Program-made: the position numbers and the translations under genes | From: Diphasiastrum complanatum | Lineage: Eukaryota > Streptophyta > Lycopodiopsida > Lycopodiales > Lycopodiaceae | Direction of reading: 5' to 3' | Assembly (NCBI GenBank): GCA_029204225.1 | Contig: CM055102.1 | Span: 21,214,637-21,278,636 of the forward strand | DNA length: 64,000 nt | Notes under the pieces: generated by a model | What the model saw: only the letters and a program-made list of their open reading frames with translations | What the model was told of the DNA's origin: nothing | The model's database searches: none | Shown here: positions 22,640 to 34,509 of the stretch, piece by piece | How the letters are laid out: each line of letters opens with the position of its first letter | How positions within the stretch are numbered: the stretch's first letter is position 1

Positions 22640-25227
22640 CAAAGGTTACGTGATATTGGAATGCATAGCATATCCTGTCTTAATCAACAATTACAGTTTG
22701 CTAATCATCATTTCAAAGTACAAATCAACAATTGCTTCATTATGTGCAACACACTAGTGCTAAAAACAATGCACTCAAGATTGCTATGTCGGAGTTGACT
22801 GCCACTGTCACTACTCTTCGGGGATCAAATCAAGAAATGTTAGAATCCATGGAAAAGTTGCAAACTGAGAGTTTAAAATCTGCTGTTGATATAAAAATCA
22901 TCAATAAGGCAATGATGAAGAGGAAAAGAAAGAGAGTACCGATGAAGAATATTGATGACTTATCTACACATAGCGACAATCAGAAAAAAAGAATTCGAAC
23001 ATTCAAGTATGTTGTCATATAAACTCTTTATTTGATTTGTATATGTCATTTAAGTTTGATTTGCACTTGATAACATGAATTATTTATTTATTAAACATAA
23101 TTTGAGTTTCATATGTTTGTTGCAGATCATATTTGGTGGCAAATAACTATTTAACAGATCGTTCATGCATTGGGTCACCTTTAAGTCATGTTTTAGCAAG
23201 AAAGTCAGTAAAGGAAATGATAAAAAATGTTCAGTTTGAAAAAATGAAAAATGAAATTGTAGAGAGGTTCAATCATACTTGGATGCGAATGTGATACAAG
23301 GTGCATGTGATGTATCTGGAATTAGCATAAATGCTTATTCTACCTTTTTTAGAATAGTTAAAGAAGCTTTTCCCCAAGTGATGGTGGAGAAAATTTATCT
23401 TCCGCGTCCATATCAAATAAGATTAGCTAGAAAGTTTTATAATGACGAAATGTTCAAAGTAGTTGGCCAACCACTTGATATAACTGAATTATACAAATCT
23501 AAATATGGTGAGCTCAATTACAATGATTGCAATAATATTTTCCTTGATATTGAAAATGTTCTAAAATACATTATTCAATTCTATAAACTAGACGAACATC
23601 AAGTAAATGAAAAATTCATTATTGTAATAAAATTGGATAAATCTGAAATCATCAAGGGTCAGAAGCTGGAACGAGTGAATGTCACTTTGATGAACAAAAT
23701 TTCAGATACAAATGATCCAACATTTAGTGTTCAATAGGAAAATCACATATGCTGGTTGGCAGCATTCCAGGTATAAATTTCTATTTTCATTTAGAATACC
23801 TTTACTAACAATTCATACCTTGCCAGTTTTTATTGACATGTCATGCATTACTTGTTTCTCTACAGGTCTTGAAAGAGGGCCATAAAATACTTTCATGGAT
23901 ATTTTCAAAAACAAATTATGGCAAGATTATAAGGAGACATTTGGAGGGTGAGAAATTTACAGTCGAAAACCATGGAAGTTTTCAGATTCAATGACACCTT
24001 GCAAGGGATTTGAAAATATTAAAATGTATGTATAATGTCTCTCATGGGGCAACATCAAAGCATCCATGTCTTTATTGCATGAAGGATTGCTACAATATGA
24101 ATTTGGGACGATCAACAAACATTGGCCCAACACGAGAAGCTGAAGATCCAAATATGAAAAGTGTTCTGCCAATTCCATTAAAATATATTCACATGTGTAC
24201 ATTGCATGCTGAGGTTCATATTATTGAAAAACTTATTTACTTGCATATTCTACTAGCATGGAATCATAAACCGGAGTCTGTGGCTAAAGCAGCTATTAGG
24301 AGGTTGGAAATTAGTTCCATCAAATGCAGGACTACATAAAGAGAATGTCACGATTGAAAAAAGTGACAGACTCTCCGAAAAAAAAAAAGGAAACGTTCCT
24401 AATAAGCCATCAATTGGAGGTGCTAAAGTAAGAAGATTCTTATCCAATCACACATGCAAAAAATCAAGTGTCAGATATAAAATTTGGAGAAAATTTGTTC
24501 AAGCCACACAAACACTGGAAGAAAGTAATCGAGTGAAAAAGGGACAAGTGTGGAGCAACTTAGACAAACTCATAGGTGTAATCAGGAAAGAAAACCTATC
24601 ATTAGAAGATATGAGGACTTTGCAAAATCATTGCACCACATTTGTAAAATCTGTATATGATTGTTGGGGAAAAGACAACGTTACTCATTACATGGTGCTA
24701 ATCTATATCATTATTTGGTACTTTTCTCATTCAGGCTTATATTTTTTTCTACTGATGTAACTAATCAAAACTATTGTTTGCAGCACATCCTTCTTCATCA
24801 TGCAACTAATTTTGCGAAAGAATATGGGAGCTTAAGTATTTGGTCATCACAAGGCATGGAAAAATCTCATTGGCAAGCAAGGGGAGTATTTCATAGAGTA
24901 ACAAACCATGGAGACACTATTCAAGAAATAAATATTTAGTTGAACTTTTTCAGTGGTTTTATAGAAGAGCACAATTTAGATATCAAGCTAAAAACTCGCC
25001 AAGTATTACGATATTTCGAAAGGCATTCAAATTCATTACGAAAGAGAAATCCTTGTAATATATCAAAAATCTATTACAGAAAATTATTTAATTATTATCA
25101 TCATCCTCTTCAAAATTCAGACGGATGGTATTGTCATGAAGGAATAATCTCCATTCATATGGATCCAAAAATTCTAGATTTTTTCTCTTGCTCATATCAA
25201 TGTAACCCGAATAAAGGGCCATTGTAG
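22640..25227 (+). pseudogene. second-family transposase-like gene, copy 2 (nearly full length)
   Basis: A multi-exon gene for a protein resembling uncharacterised transposase-like proteins of animals and plants (recalled, not searched). A coiled-coil N-terminus with a basic end (KRKRKRVPMKNIDDLSTHSD) stops at a phase-2 GTATGT donor at 23,006. An intron ends GTTGCAG near 23,145. The next exon (KSYLVANNYLTDRSC, later FPQVMVEKIYLPRPYQIR) ends at a GTATAA donor near 23,771. The exon from about 23,866 has HLARDLKILKCMYNVS, then KHPCLYCMKDC, a Cys-rich insert, and LHAEVHIIEKLIYL. Near the end come HHATNFAKEYGSLSIWS and QGMEKSHWQARG, a likely catalytic-Glu block. Stops at about 23,736, 23,992 and 24,937 and a frame change at about 24,337 break it. 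The 5' half matches the copy at 12.15-12.91 kb. Confidence 0.55.
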
Positions 25228-26182
25228 ATGATCTTTTTGTAGTCTCATTGGGAGTATAACCCAATATCTTAATAGCCAAATTTCTTTTCACAAAAATTAT
25301 TTTATATGTTCCTCTTGCGTACTTATGGCCTGCCAAACAAACTGATAATGATTTGATGGCCATAATGACAGTGGTTGCATATGGATTAAAAGATGAACGA
25401 TATATACAAATCTCATTATTTCGAAAGTGTTTCAAATAATGAGATAGAGACACATCTTTTCTCCCGGTAGATACACCACGGACGTCTCCATGTCTCATAC
25501 CGAAGGCATCTATTTCAATAGCATCTTGTAAACCAGAAAAGAAAATAAATTTAGAATTATATATAACGCTGCAAACTCAATAAGAAAACTGAACAATATC
25601 AATAACAATATAACATCAATGTACCAGATCATAATCATCGTAATCAACGACATTTGCTCTACTAGTGTCATGTCCTCCAATGGCCTCTACATTTCCGGAG
25701 GGGATATATCTAGGCCTTGGGGGATATTTTTTTTGGAATTCCAAAAATTCCTCCTCTGTAGGCAAAGATTTTTCATAGGCTTTAGATTTTTCAATCATGG
25801 CCTCCAAGGCCTCATTGCCAGATTTCCAATTGCCATCTTTATCATAATCTATTTCACTTTCAAGGTCATCATATGAGTAATCAACAATGTCCAAAAATTT
25901 CAGATAAATTTTGAGCAAAAATTGAGAGGATTCATCCTCTCTCAAATTCAAAACATCTTCTATATCATTAAATAAAATATAACTTTCATTATTTATAAAA
26001 TATAAGGGAACATCAAATAGAGTTAATTGATTAACAGGAGTTGCAGATGGAAGAGAATCAGAGAGGATTATAGAATAAGAAAGATTTTTTTGATAATCTG
26101 AAGCCATAGATGCTTCAGATTCAACCCCTATATCAGCATCTGCATCATCTACATCAACTGGAGCAGGTGCAGATCTAGACAA
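25088..26182 (-). CDS. acidic hypothetical protein gene, 5'-truncated
   Basis: Not recognised. Minus strand, two open segments. The first (26,182-25,625) is 180-odd codons, strongly acidic, starting in DVDDADADIGVESEAS and including FLEFQKKYPPRPRYIPSG. The second (25,524-25,088) has GMRHGDVRGVSTGRKDVSLS, LAGHKYARGTYKI and an acidic tail EEDDDNN. A donor (CTG|GTACAT) and acceptor (TTTACAAG) bound a 100-bp AT-rich intron, but joining them leaves the frame off by one, so a frameshift or another splice site is implied. No ATG is seen before the copia fragment that abuts it at 26,183. Its tail overlaps the end of the transposase-like gene by about 140 bp on the opposite strand, a convergent arrangement. 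Confidence 0.45.
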
Positions 26183-28585
26183 TCTATTGCTCCTGATCTC
26201 GACTATCCTCGCGAAAAAGTCGAGTTACTTGTTTGTCAAGACTGTCTAGTTGGTAAACAGACTAGGAAACCATTTAAATCAAGCCATCAGCACATTGCTA
26301 GAGGATTGCTAGATGTACATTCAGATATTTGTGGCCCGATGAAAAATCCTTCACTTAAGGATGCCAAGTATTTTATAACCTTTATTGATGAATTTTCCAG
26401 AAGGACCATGGTGTATTTTATAAAGAAGAAATTAGAAGCCTTCAACTGCTTCAGAATCTTCAAGGAGCGTGCAAAGAAGGAGACTGGAAGGACGATCAAG
26501 GCTCTCAAGTCAGACAACAGTGATATCTCTATCGAGTTTAAGGAGTACTGTCAAAGCCAAGGCATTGAGCAGCAATTCATCACTCCTTACAGTTCTCACT
26601 CTAATGGCTTAGTTGAGGGGAAGAACCGTACTCTGGTCGAATCTACTAAATGTATGCTATCGCATGCATCGTTGCCTAATAAATTCTGGGCTGAAGCTAT
26701 ATCCACTGCAGCTTACATCCAGAACAGGTGCTCGACCAAGGCCCTCTCAGACAAGACACCCCACGAGGTGTGGACAGGCTCCAAGCCTTCTTTGAAGAAC
26801 CTAAGAGTGTTCGGGTGCATTGCCTACGCGCAGATCCCAAAAGACACAAGGAAGAAATTGGACTTCCAAGGTCTCAAAACCATCCTGATCGGATATACTT
26901 CGTCTGATAACACCTACAATCTGTATGATTTTGATATCTAACAAATCTTGTATAGTCGGGATACAATCTTTATCGAGGATCAGTTCGTCAACCTCAAAGG
27001 CAAGGATATTGCTCAAGAAGAACCTACATCCCCTGCCATTGACACGACAGTCCGAGCTTCTGGCTCAGGCGTGTCTATTGTCGACCCACTTCAAGAAAAT
27101 GAATGAGATGAAGATGTTGCTGCTACCCAGCAACAAGTCTTAGGAGCGGTTCATCAGTCGAATCCTCCCAAAAGATCAAGTTGAGTGCGCACACAACCCA
27201 CAAGGTATATTCTTGAGTTTGTTTGTCTCTTAATGCAGGAACCGACGACAGTCGAAGAGGCACTTGGCCAACCAGACTCTGATCTCTGGAGAGAAGCCAT
27301 GGACAGAGAGTATTCCTCTCTGATCAAGAATCAGACATGGTCGTTAGTCGAAACTCCTATTGGTTGCAATATTATTGATTGCAAATGATCTCTAAGATCA
27401 AATATAATGCCAACGGAGCAATTGATCGAAGGAAGGCTAGACAAGTAGCACGAGGACCAGATCCCGAATGTCGACTATAGTGAGACTTTTAGTCCAATCG
27501 TCAAACATTCGTCGATCCGAATGCTCTTGTCTTATGCTACAGTTGCCGACCTCGAAGTACATCAACTTATATACAAACGGTCTATCTAAACTGAGTAATA
27601 CAAGAAGATATCTACATGATCCAGCCCAAAGGATACGTTTAGGAAGGCATGAAGAATCATGTCTGTAAACTCCACAAAGCACTGTACGACTTGAAACAGT
27701 CTGTCAGAGCTTGGTTTCAGAGGATCAACACATTCCTCATTGAACAAGGATTCAAACCAAGCACTGTTGGTTGTAACGTTTATTCAAGGTCAGTGCAACA
27801 ATCCTTCATTATCATCACCTTGTACGTTGATGATACGTTGCTCTTCAGCAACAATACCAAAATGGTCAAGGATGCAAAACAGATGTTGTTCTTAGAATTC
27901 AACATGACTGATCTGGACAAAGCTCACTTCTGTCTTGGAATTCAAATCCACAGAGACAGAGCAAATCGACTGATTTACATCACTCAACAAAGGTATCTTC
28001 ACAATGTTCTTAACAGATACAATTTGATGAATTGTAAATTAGCTCACTCACCAATGGATCCAGGCCTGCATTTGTCGAAGGACCAATGTCCCCAGACCAA
28101 GCAGAAAGAGGAGCAGATGAGAGAATATCCGTATTGATCGATACTTGGATCTCTCATGTACACAATGGTCTGTACAAGACCAGATATCTCTTTTGTTGTA
28201 AGCTCACTCAGCCAATATATGGCTAATCCTGACATTACCCATTGGAAGGCTCATATTCGAGTCATGAGATATATTTGAGCTACCATGGACCAGTGCATCT
28301 GCTATGGAGATGTCAGCAATTACAATCTTCATCAGCTCAATGGCTATTCTGATGCAAGCTGGGGAGGAGATACAGACAATCGTAAATCCACATCTGGATT
28401 TACATTCTTCTTCAACGATGGTCCTATTTCATGGAATAGTCGTAAGCAAACCTCTATCGCACTTTCTTCTACTGAAGCAGAATACATTGCTGCTTCTCAA
28501 TCTATTAAGAAAGCGTTTTGGTTGAGAAATTTGTTGTCAGACATCAATCTGTATCAGTACAACCCCACAATTTTGTTTTGTTAGA
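26183..28585 (+). pseudogene. Ty1/copia pol (integrase, RT, RNase H), truncated at both ends
   Basis: Starts inside the GAG-pre-integrase region (DLDYPREKVELLVCQDCLVG) and runs through the integrase core (KYFITFIDEFSRRTMVYFIK, ITPYSSHSNGLVEGKNRTLV), a linker, RT (WREAMDREYSSLIKNQTW, catalytic LYVDDTLLFSNN, RDRANRLIYITQQRYLHNVL, GSLMYTMVCTRPDISF) and RNase H (GYSDASWGGDTDNRKSTSGF, ALSSTEAEYIAASQS). It ends before the last RNase H motif. In-frame stops at several points (for example about 26,939, 27,103, 27,386, 28,136) inactivate it. It is the same family as 11.4-11.9 kb and 13.1-14.8 kb. Confidence 0.95.
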
Positions 28586-28628
28586 AATCAATGATAACTC
28601 CATTGTTACTGTTTACGATGCACATTAA

Positions 28629-28839
28629 TGTTGACAGCTGTGACCAATTGTCAATAGCCATAGGCTAGTCTATTAGTCTACTCGTAGGTTTTCTCTCTCT
28701 ATCAGGGTTCAGGGTTTATTTGTACATTTTACATTCTGTATGATGTAGTGTGATAGAGTGACAGTGCGTGTTCTTCTTATGCCTTCTTGTGGTGATTGCT
28801 TATGGTGAATGCTTGATGTTGCATATCTAATTATTAACA
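28629..28839 (+). repeat. short LTR (211 bp)
   Basis: Begins TGTTGACAGCTG and ends ATTATTAACA, giving TG..CA ends with an inverted TGTTRA/TTAACA, and is followed directly by a methionine-tRNA-type primer-binding site. There is no polypurine tract just before it, and RNase H upstream is incomplete, so it is either the LTR of the preceding copia with a deletion, or the 5' LTR of a small TRIM-like element. Confidence 0.65.
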
Positions 28840-28859
28840 TGGTATTAGAGCAGCGATAG
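28840..28859 (+). other. tRNA primer-binding site (initiator Met type)
   Basis: TGGTATTAGAGCAGCGATAG directly follows the LTR end. It differs from the usual plant PBS TGGTATCAGAGC by one base in the first 12. It would prime minus-strand synthesis from a tRNA-Met. Confidence 0.75.
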
Positions 28860-29027
28860 TCCTGCATGCCTGATCAGTGGATATAGCTTCTCACAGACTC
28901 CGCAACGAAGTGAGAAAGTCCTTTACGGGAGGTGAAAGCTTGGAGAGACAAAAACGGCTGGAATCTTACCCTAAGGCCATCCGTAAGAGTGACCCACTTT
29001 TCGCATCATCACCAACGTTCACTTCAG

Positions 29028-29175
29028 CACTGGCTGACATCGCACCATGTTTACGCTCACTCCATGCAGTTGCGCCAACAGATTGGACATCGATTGCAGC
29101 CACCCATAATCTCCTATAGACAACAAATCCACTCTGTACTTTCACATCTGCACACCTGTAATATTATGTATATAT
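29028..29175 (+). repeat. short repeat found downstream of copia pol, copy 2
   Basis: Matches 11,925-12,075 in the same orientation over most of its length (GCAGCCACCCATAATCTCC, TGCACACCTGTAATATTATG). It lies in the leader that follows the PBS at 28,840. A run of 12 A at about 29,265 follows 90 bp later. Confidence 0.6.
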
Positions 29176-29319
29176 ACATATTCTGGACACCATTTAGATA
29201 ATGATCAGATGATAAAATGAGTGAAGAAGAGACTAAGAGAAGAGGTTCCATTCCTCATTACAGACCAAAAAAAAAAAAGCTTCGTAGGGCACGCGGTTTC
29301 GTTTGCTATTGTATTGTGC

Positions 29320-29792
29320 TTTGCCGCATTAACTTGTATACATGATATACTTAATCTGATACAGCTCTTTGTTCTGCATTTTGATTTGTGTTAATATTGA
29401 TATGCTTGTTCTTCATTTTGTCTGATCTTTCTAGTTGCTCTTTCTGGTAATAGACGATTAACTTTTAGTCTTGTCTTTCGCGAACAATTCGCGACTAATT
29501 ATTTGAGCACAGTCTAGCTCTTCGCGACATATAATTTGTCTTGCAATTCGCGTCAAATTATTCATCTAGTGCTTCATCCATTAAATGTTTGGCTACGTAA
29601 TCTAGAATGACTCTGATTTCTATCACTAAAGTTCTCTTCATTCTGATAGGCGTAGTCATGCTTACGGAGAGAGTCAAATGATTCATTCCGCTGTACACGA
29701 ACATTTTCTGTTCGAGTTCGCTTCTCGTTGGTTTCTTGTTCGAGTTCATTTCTCGTTTGTGTGCATCATTTATTCTCCCCCTCTCTCCAACA
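29320..29792 (+). repeat. copia-type LTR, diverged copy
   Basis: The right half resembles the LTRs at 30,936-31,986 and about 53,650-54,421: TTTGGCTACGTAATC, GATAGGCGTAGTC(A/G)TGC and the CCAACA end (29,787-29,792). The left half is different, with repeated TTCGCGA words. The left edge is approximate. No clear PBS follows. Confidence 0.6.
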
Positions 29793-30544
29793 AAAGGGAG
29801 CCAAAAAAATACTAGCAAAATACCCTAATTTCTCAGATGGAATGTCACTGGCATTAAAAAAATCAAGAAGTTTGTTATCTGAGGACATGGAGGAACTAGC
29901 CATATTGAGCCTGATATCGGTTCAACGCAACAGAATTGTATCGGTAGAGGACAGAACAGAGTGCGCGCGTTGATCCGATATCGCTAGGACAAGATTGAAA
30001 TTTTCCACGAGAACACATCAGAAGTGGGTGATATTGATTCAGTGCGCCTGAATGAATCCGACCATGCAATGTCTGAGAACTCGCGCATTGATTCGATATC
30101 GTGAGATTGAAAGAAAACAAAAAGAGTTGTGAGTTCAGAATAAAAGATCACGGAATCAAAATATGGCAAGTGGTGCCCATACTTATAGCCAATTCCTATT
30201 GATCACAGCCATACATTTGTTAGGTAACGAATTGAGAAACACAGCCTATATTTATCCACCAATCAGAGTGAGACAAATTTGTACCTACGCCAGAATACAT
30301 TAACTAGTCTATAACTAGATTCGACGAATCATCATAAGTCTAACCCTAGAATCAGTATCTCCACCGAAATATATTTAATATTCAATTAGTAGCCTCCTCG
30401 AATAATTATTAAACAAATAGTAAACAAATGATAAATGGATATAATTGAAAAACGTGTACGAAGAGAATTATTACAATCTCATGCTCTATTTAAGCAGAGT
30501 AAAGACGAGATTTTTTCTTTTGAGATATATTCAGAATATTTTCA
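29793..30544. other. noncoding, possibly internal retroelement sequence
   Basis: No recognisable protein. The segment lies between a diverged LTR and an RNase H remnant, so it may be leader and deleted internal sequence of one copia element. Repeated CGATATC words (GATATCGGTT, CCGATATCGC, GATTCGATATCGTG) occur at 29,914-30,100. Confidence 0.4.
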
Positions 30545-30935
30545 TTAGTCATGGAACAGTCACAAGCAATCTTTGATAGCTCTATCTTCTACAGAATCTG
30601 TGTATATCGTAGCCTCACAAGCTACAAAGGAAGCAATTTGGTTTAGAAACTTACATTCACATATCAGTCTGAATCAATATGCTCTTTGTGATAATCAAAG
30701 TGCCATTGCCTTGTCAACCAATCCTAGATTTCATTCTAGGAGTAAGTACATTGAACTCAAATATACTATGTCAGAAACAAAGTTCTCGACAAAGAGGTCA
30801 GATTGCAATATTGTCGAATGCAAGATATGACGGCAGATATTTTTTCTAAAGCATTAAGCTTGGATGCACACATAAAGTTTTGTGCAAAATTAAGTTTAAA
30901 GGTCAAGGCATTCATGGATTCAGATTATGAGGGAA
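30545..30935 (+). pseudogene. Ty1/copia RNase H 3' end and polypurine-like tract
   Basis: SWNSHKQSLIALSSTESVYI, then EAIWFRNLHSHISL, CDNQSAIALSTNPRFHSRSK and (in another frame) MTADIFSKALSLDAH: the C-terminal RNase H end of copia pol. It runs to a purine-rich GATTATGAGGGAA directly before the LTR. Upstream parts of pol are missing. Confidence 0.85.
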
Positions 30936-31986
30936 TGTTGGATTACTCTCCTTCCTACTAATTGACTAATCGATTTTTAAACCTCATCCAACTGTTTATC
31001 CAGTTCTACGGATTCTCCCGTGTTTTCCACAGTCTGTTGAAATACATGGAGTTTGACAACAGTGTCAAGAATTTTGTATTTTTTGCTTGTCAAGAATTGC
31101 GAGTAAAAATGCAGTGCCACATTTCTCACATTTTTCAAAGGTGCCTCAAATATTAAGAAAATGACGTTAGAAAAGACCTTCGCATTTTTCGCTTTCTCCT
31201 TGATGACAGTTACGTTCATTTCTGTAGAGTGACAATCACGTTCATTTATGCAGACAAATTGTTTACGGCCAAATGTCACCGCTTATCAGCAAGCAACTTC
31301 TGAGAAGAACTGGATGAATGCCAGCAAACTCTAGCCAATTGGTAGCCGCATTTGATGACCTAATTGCTTAGTATAAATAGTTGTTCATATTTCTACATTT
31401 TAACAATGCGTTGATCAAGATGATCAGATCAAGTATTGAATAGTTAGCTCTCTCTCAAGCCTGCAAGCTTGAACACTCTTGAGCATTCCAGCTCAGTTCT
31501 TTAGAGTTGATTAGATATTGTTATTGCATTTACTGCTTATCAGTAGTTGCGCTTAATTCAGACTTTTATTTTTAGTCACTCAAAAATAGCTTAGAGTACG
31601 CAGCTTCGATCCGCAAACTTGTTGTACTCATTTACATCTGTTTTCCTTTCATACTGAATCAATACTATTTTCTTATTGCGTTCAGCTTCATCTCAGAATG
31701 TATGCGTTTCTATAATTCTTCGCAACTGATTATTTGTTTGATAATTCAATGCTTAAGTGTTTGGCTACGTAATCACTATAGTACTAATGATTTCAAAGTT
31801 AGTTACATATAAAATCAAACATGATTTTTATCACTATTGTTTTGTTCGAAATTGATAGGCGTAGTCGTGCATAGAGAAAGAAGAAGATAGTTTATTTTGC
31901 TGCGCACAATAAGTTTTCTTTCTTGTTGTTCAAATTCTTTTTATTCGATTCTTTTAGACCTATCTTTTACACACCTCTGTCCAACA
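30936..31986 (+). repeat. 3' LTR of a copia element (about 1,051 bp)
   Basis: Starts TGTTGGATTACTC straight after the polypurine-like tract and ends CTGTCCAACA, with a TGTTGGA/TCCAACA inverted end. It contains GCTTAGTATAAATAG (about 31,369), a likely LTR promoter TATA box. Its right 800 bp matches about 53,650-54,421, and the last 200 bp or so match 29,580-29,792. Confidence 0.85.
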
Positions 31987-33419
31987 CTTTCACAGTATCT
32001 AGACTGATTATTTAGAGACTATCTTATAACTCTCCCGTGAAACATGGAAAGCAATTAGAGTTTCAAGTTCTATATTCTCAGCTTGAATCTGTATTCTATT
32101 TCTGTTATAATTTTGGTCCAATATTTTGGCTTCCAACTGAAGGAGATTGTGCTCAGAGATGAGTTAATATATTGGCAATTTAGTGCTTTGCAAAAATTTC
32201 ATATGTCAAGGCCGCAGGTAGGTCTCACACATTTTGTAGGTGTGAATCACGACGCTATATTGAATGATGAATGATGAGGTCATTTACTGAGATTCACCCA
32301 CGATCCCTATTATTTTCATTCAAATGATAAGCTTAGACTAACTGGGCTAGGGACCAAGTGGGAGGGAGTTGACTCTCTTTACCCATTCCATGGTAATGTC
32401 CTGATCTGATAACTTCTTTTAAGTGACTTGAGAGCACTATAAGTAGGACAAATCAGATGCACTCTATGATTGATTATATAGGAGGGCCTGCAAAGTAGCA
32501 AATAGTTGCCCATTGTCCTTGATCTTAGTTAGCTGTTGTCGTGTATTCATAAATTTGATCTGTACTTTTGTTTGTGTGATGCTCTGCGTTTGATCTTCTT
32601 CATAACTAACGATTTGTAGAACCATACGTGGATCTTCTTTATAACTAATGATTTGTAGAACCATACTTGGATAAAGTATGAGTCTAACGTAAGTTTTGTC
32701 ATGAGCAGCAATTTTTTGTCTTTAAAAGATGAGGCCTTTGATGGGCGTGTTGAACTAAATTCTCAAAGAACCATGAAAGGTGCAATTAGCTTGAAGCTGG
32801 CACATTGCTCAATCCTTTAAAAGGTTCCTTTGCAGTAACTACATTGTCCTATATGGACATTAGCTAGATTTGTACTTGCACTCCATGTAAATGGCCATCA
32901 CTTTAGTGAGGACAGTTCACTATCATAAGCCAAAGCTGGAAGTACTTTATTGCAAGCCAAGGTGTTAACTTTCTTTAGATGTTGATAATATGAGATAAGA
33001 TTTAATATTCGGGTGCAGTGCTTTTTATTTCAATTCAATCATAGGTACCATATCATTCTCAAACCTCAAACACATTATATAAGATTTTGACCTATTCAAG
33101 TGCTAATTCAAGTGTTGGTGGTTAGATATATAAATAAGTAGATGCAAGAGCATGTAAAAGCAACAATATCAATCAATTTCTTGTAAATAACAAGAGCTAC
33201 TATTGTTTGTGACAAGATGGTGGTCACTGTTCGAGATGGCAAGCCCTTCTTAATGGACATGATAATAAGGAATGTATTAACATTGATAAAACCAAAAGGT
33301 GGGAGCTTAGTTCTTTAATATAATGATCGGACAAGTCATTATTTAATTTTATCATTATGATTTTTTTACTAAATGATACAGTTGTGTATCTCTAGTGATC
33401 ATTATAACACCAAAGCCTA
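31987..33419. other. noncoding spacer
   Basis: No gene seen. A small tandem duplication at about 32,593-32,668 repeats GATTTGTAGAACCATAC twice. Confidence 0.45.
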
Positions 33420-34200
33420 CTACGCAAAGCCTATGGTAGGCCTATGTGGCTTGCCATGTGGCAAAACCCCAAGCCTGCATGATGGTTGCCTACATGACAG
33501 GCCATAGTGAGGCGACCTCCGGCCACATTCGATCTCTGATTTGTGGGAGAGAGGTCCCATTCTTGCAAAAATAAAGAGGCCCCATCCTCGAGCCCCACAA
33601 AAAAATTTGGGGGGGGGGGGGGGGGGTTGGAGGAGTGGGGGGAAGAAGGGGAGGATTGAGCCTCCCCACAAATTTTTTTTTTTTTGGGTCATGGGGGAGA
33701 TGGCTACATTCCCCCACCACCATCTCCCTTCATTTTTTGGGGGGAGGGAGGTGGGCCTTGGCACAACCCCCTTTACATTTTCCACTCTCTCGGCAACATG
33801 GAGGGGCACGCGCCATGTGTCATCTTGCAAAAAATATTGAAAATAGAATGAATGTTGTGCCACAGACCACGAGGAGGGGGAGGATGGCTAAGTAGATCAT
33901 CACTCGCCTGCTATGAGCATCATCCACATGTCTCGACCACAAGTCGCCACCCAAATCGTCCCCGTCAATGACGGGCAAAACGATGGGCATACCCTCACTC
34001 CACCCACCCTATGTGTTCACCCTTCCCTTGTCGACCTGCCCAGAAAAATGCCATCAGCGAGCAAACCCACACTCCACCCCTCCCTCCCTCCCTTCCCTCC
34101 CTCTGATCCACCCAAAACGTCTCTCCCTCCCAAAAAAAATAAATTTGGCCAACCAAATTTCGGTCGTCATTAATTTCCATCCGCCTTTAAATGTATCTGT
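33420..34200. repeat. homopolymer-rich low-complexity region
   Basis: Contains an 18-base G run (33,609-33,626), G-rich and A/T runs and CCCTCCCTCCCT words near 34,080. Overlapping long open frames on both strands are compositional (Pro/Gly/Ser-rich) and share no domain with known proteins. The long G run could form a G-quadruplex. Confidence 0.6.
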
Positions 34201-34509
34201 AGTTTGATTTGTTTATGGTCATACCATTGGCAGGACACAAATGCTATTGAAGATGCTCTGGAATATTGCAATACATTAGAGTTCATGCAGGAACTTCGCT
34301 TACTAAAGATTTGCACAGTAATATTTTGTAGCACAGAATGTCATAATAGCGCTAGGCTTCACGCTTCATACGATCAAATAATCTTGGTGTGTGTCAATTC
34401 AAATCTTGCAAGAATGGACTATTCAGTTGTAGATTGACTTTGGGGACCAAACTACTTAGCACATTACAATGAGATCTCATATAACATTACAGTGAGACCT
34501 CCTAATGCC

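Noticed and set aside
33420-33895. 147-codon minus frame and 86-99 codon plus frames
   Set aside because: Low-complexity Pro/Gly composition driven by homopolymers; no domain and mutually overlapping.
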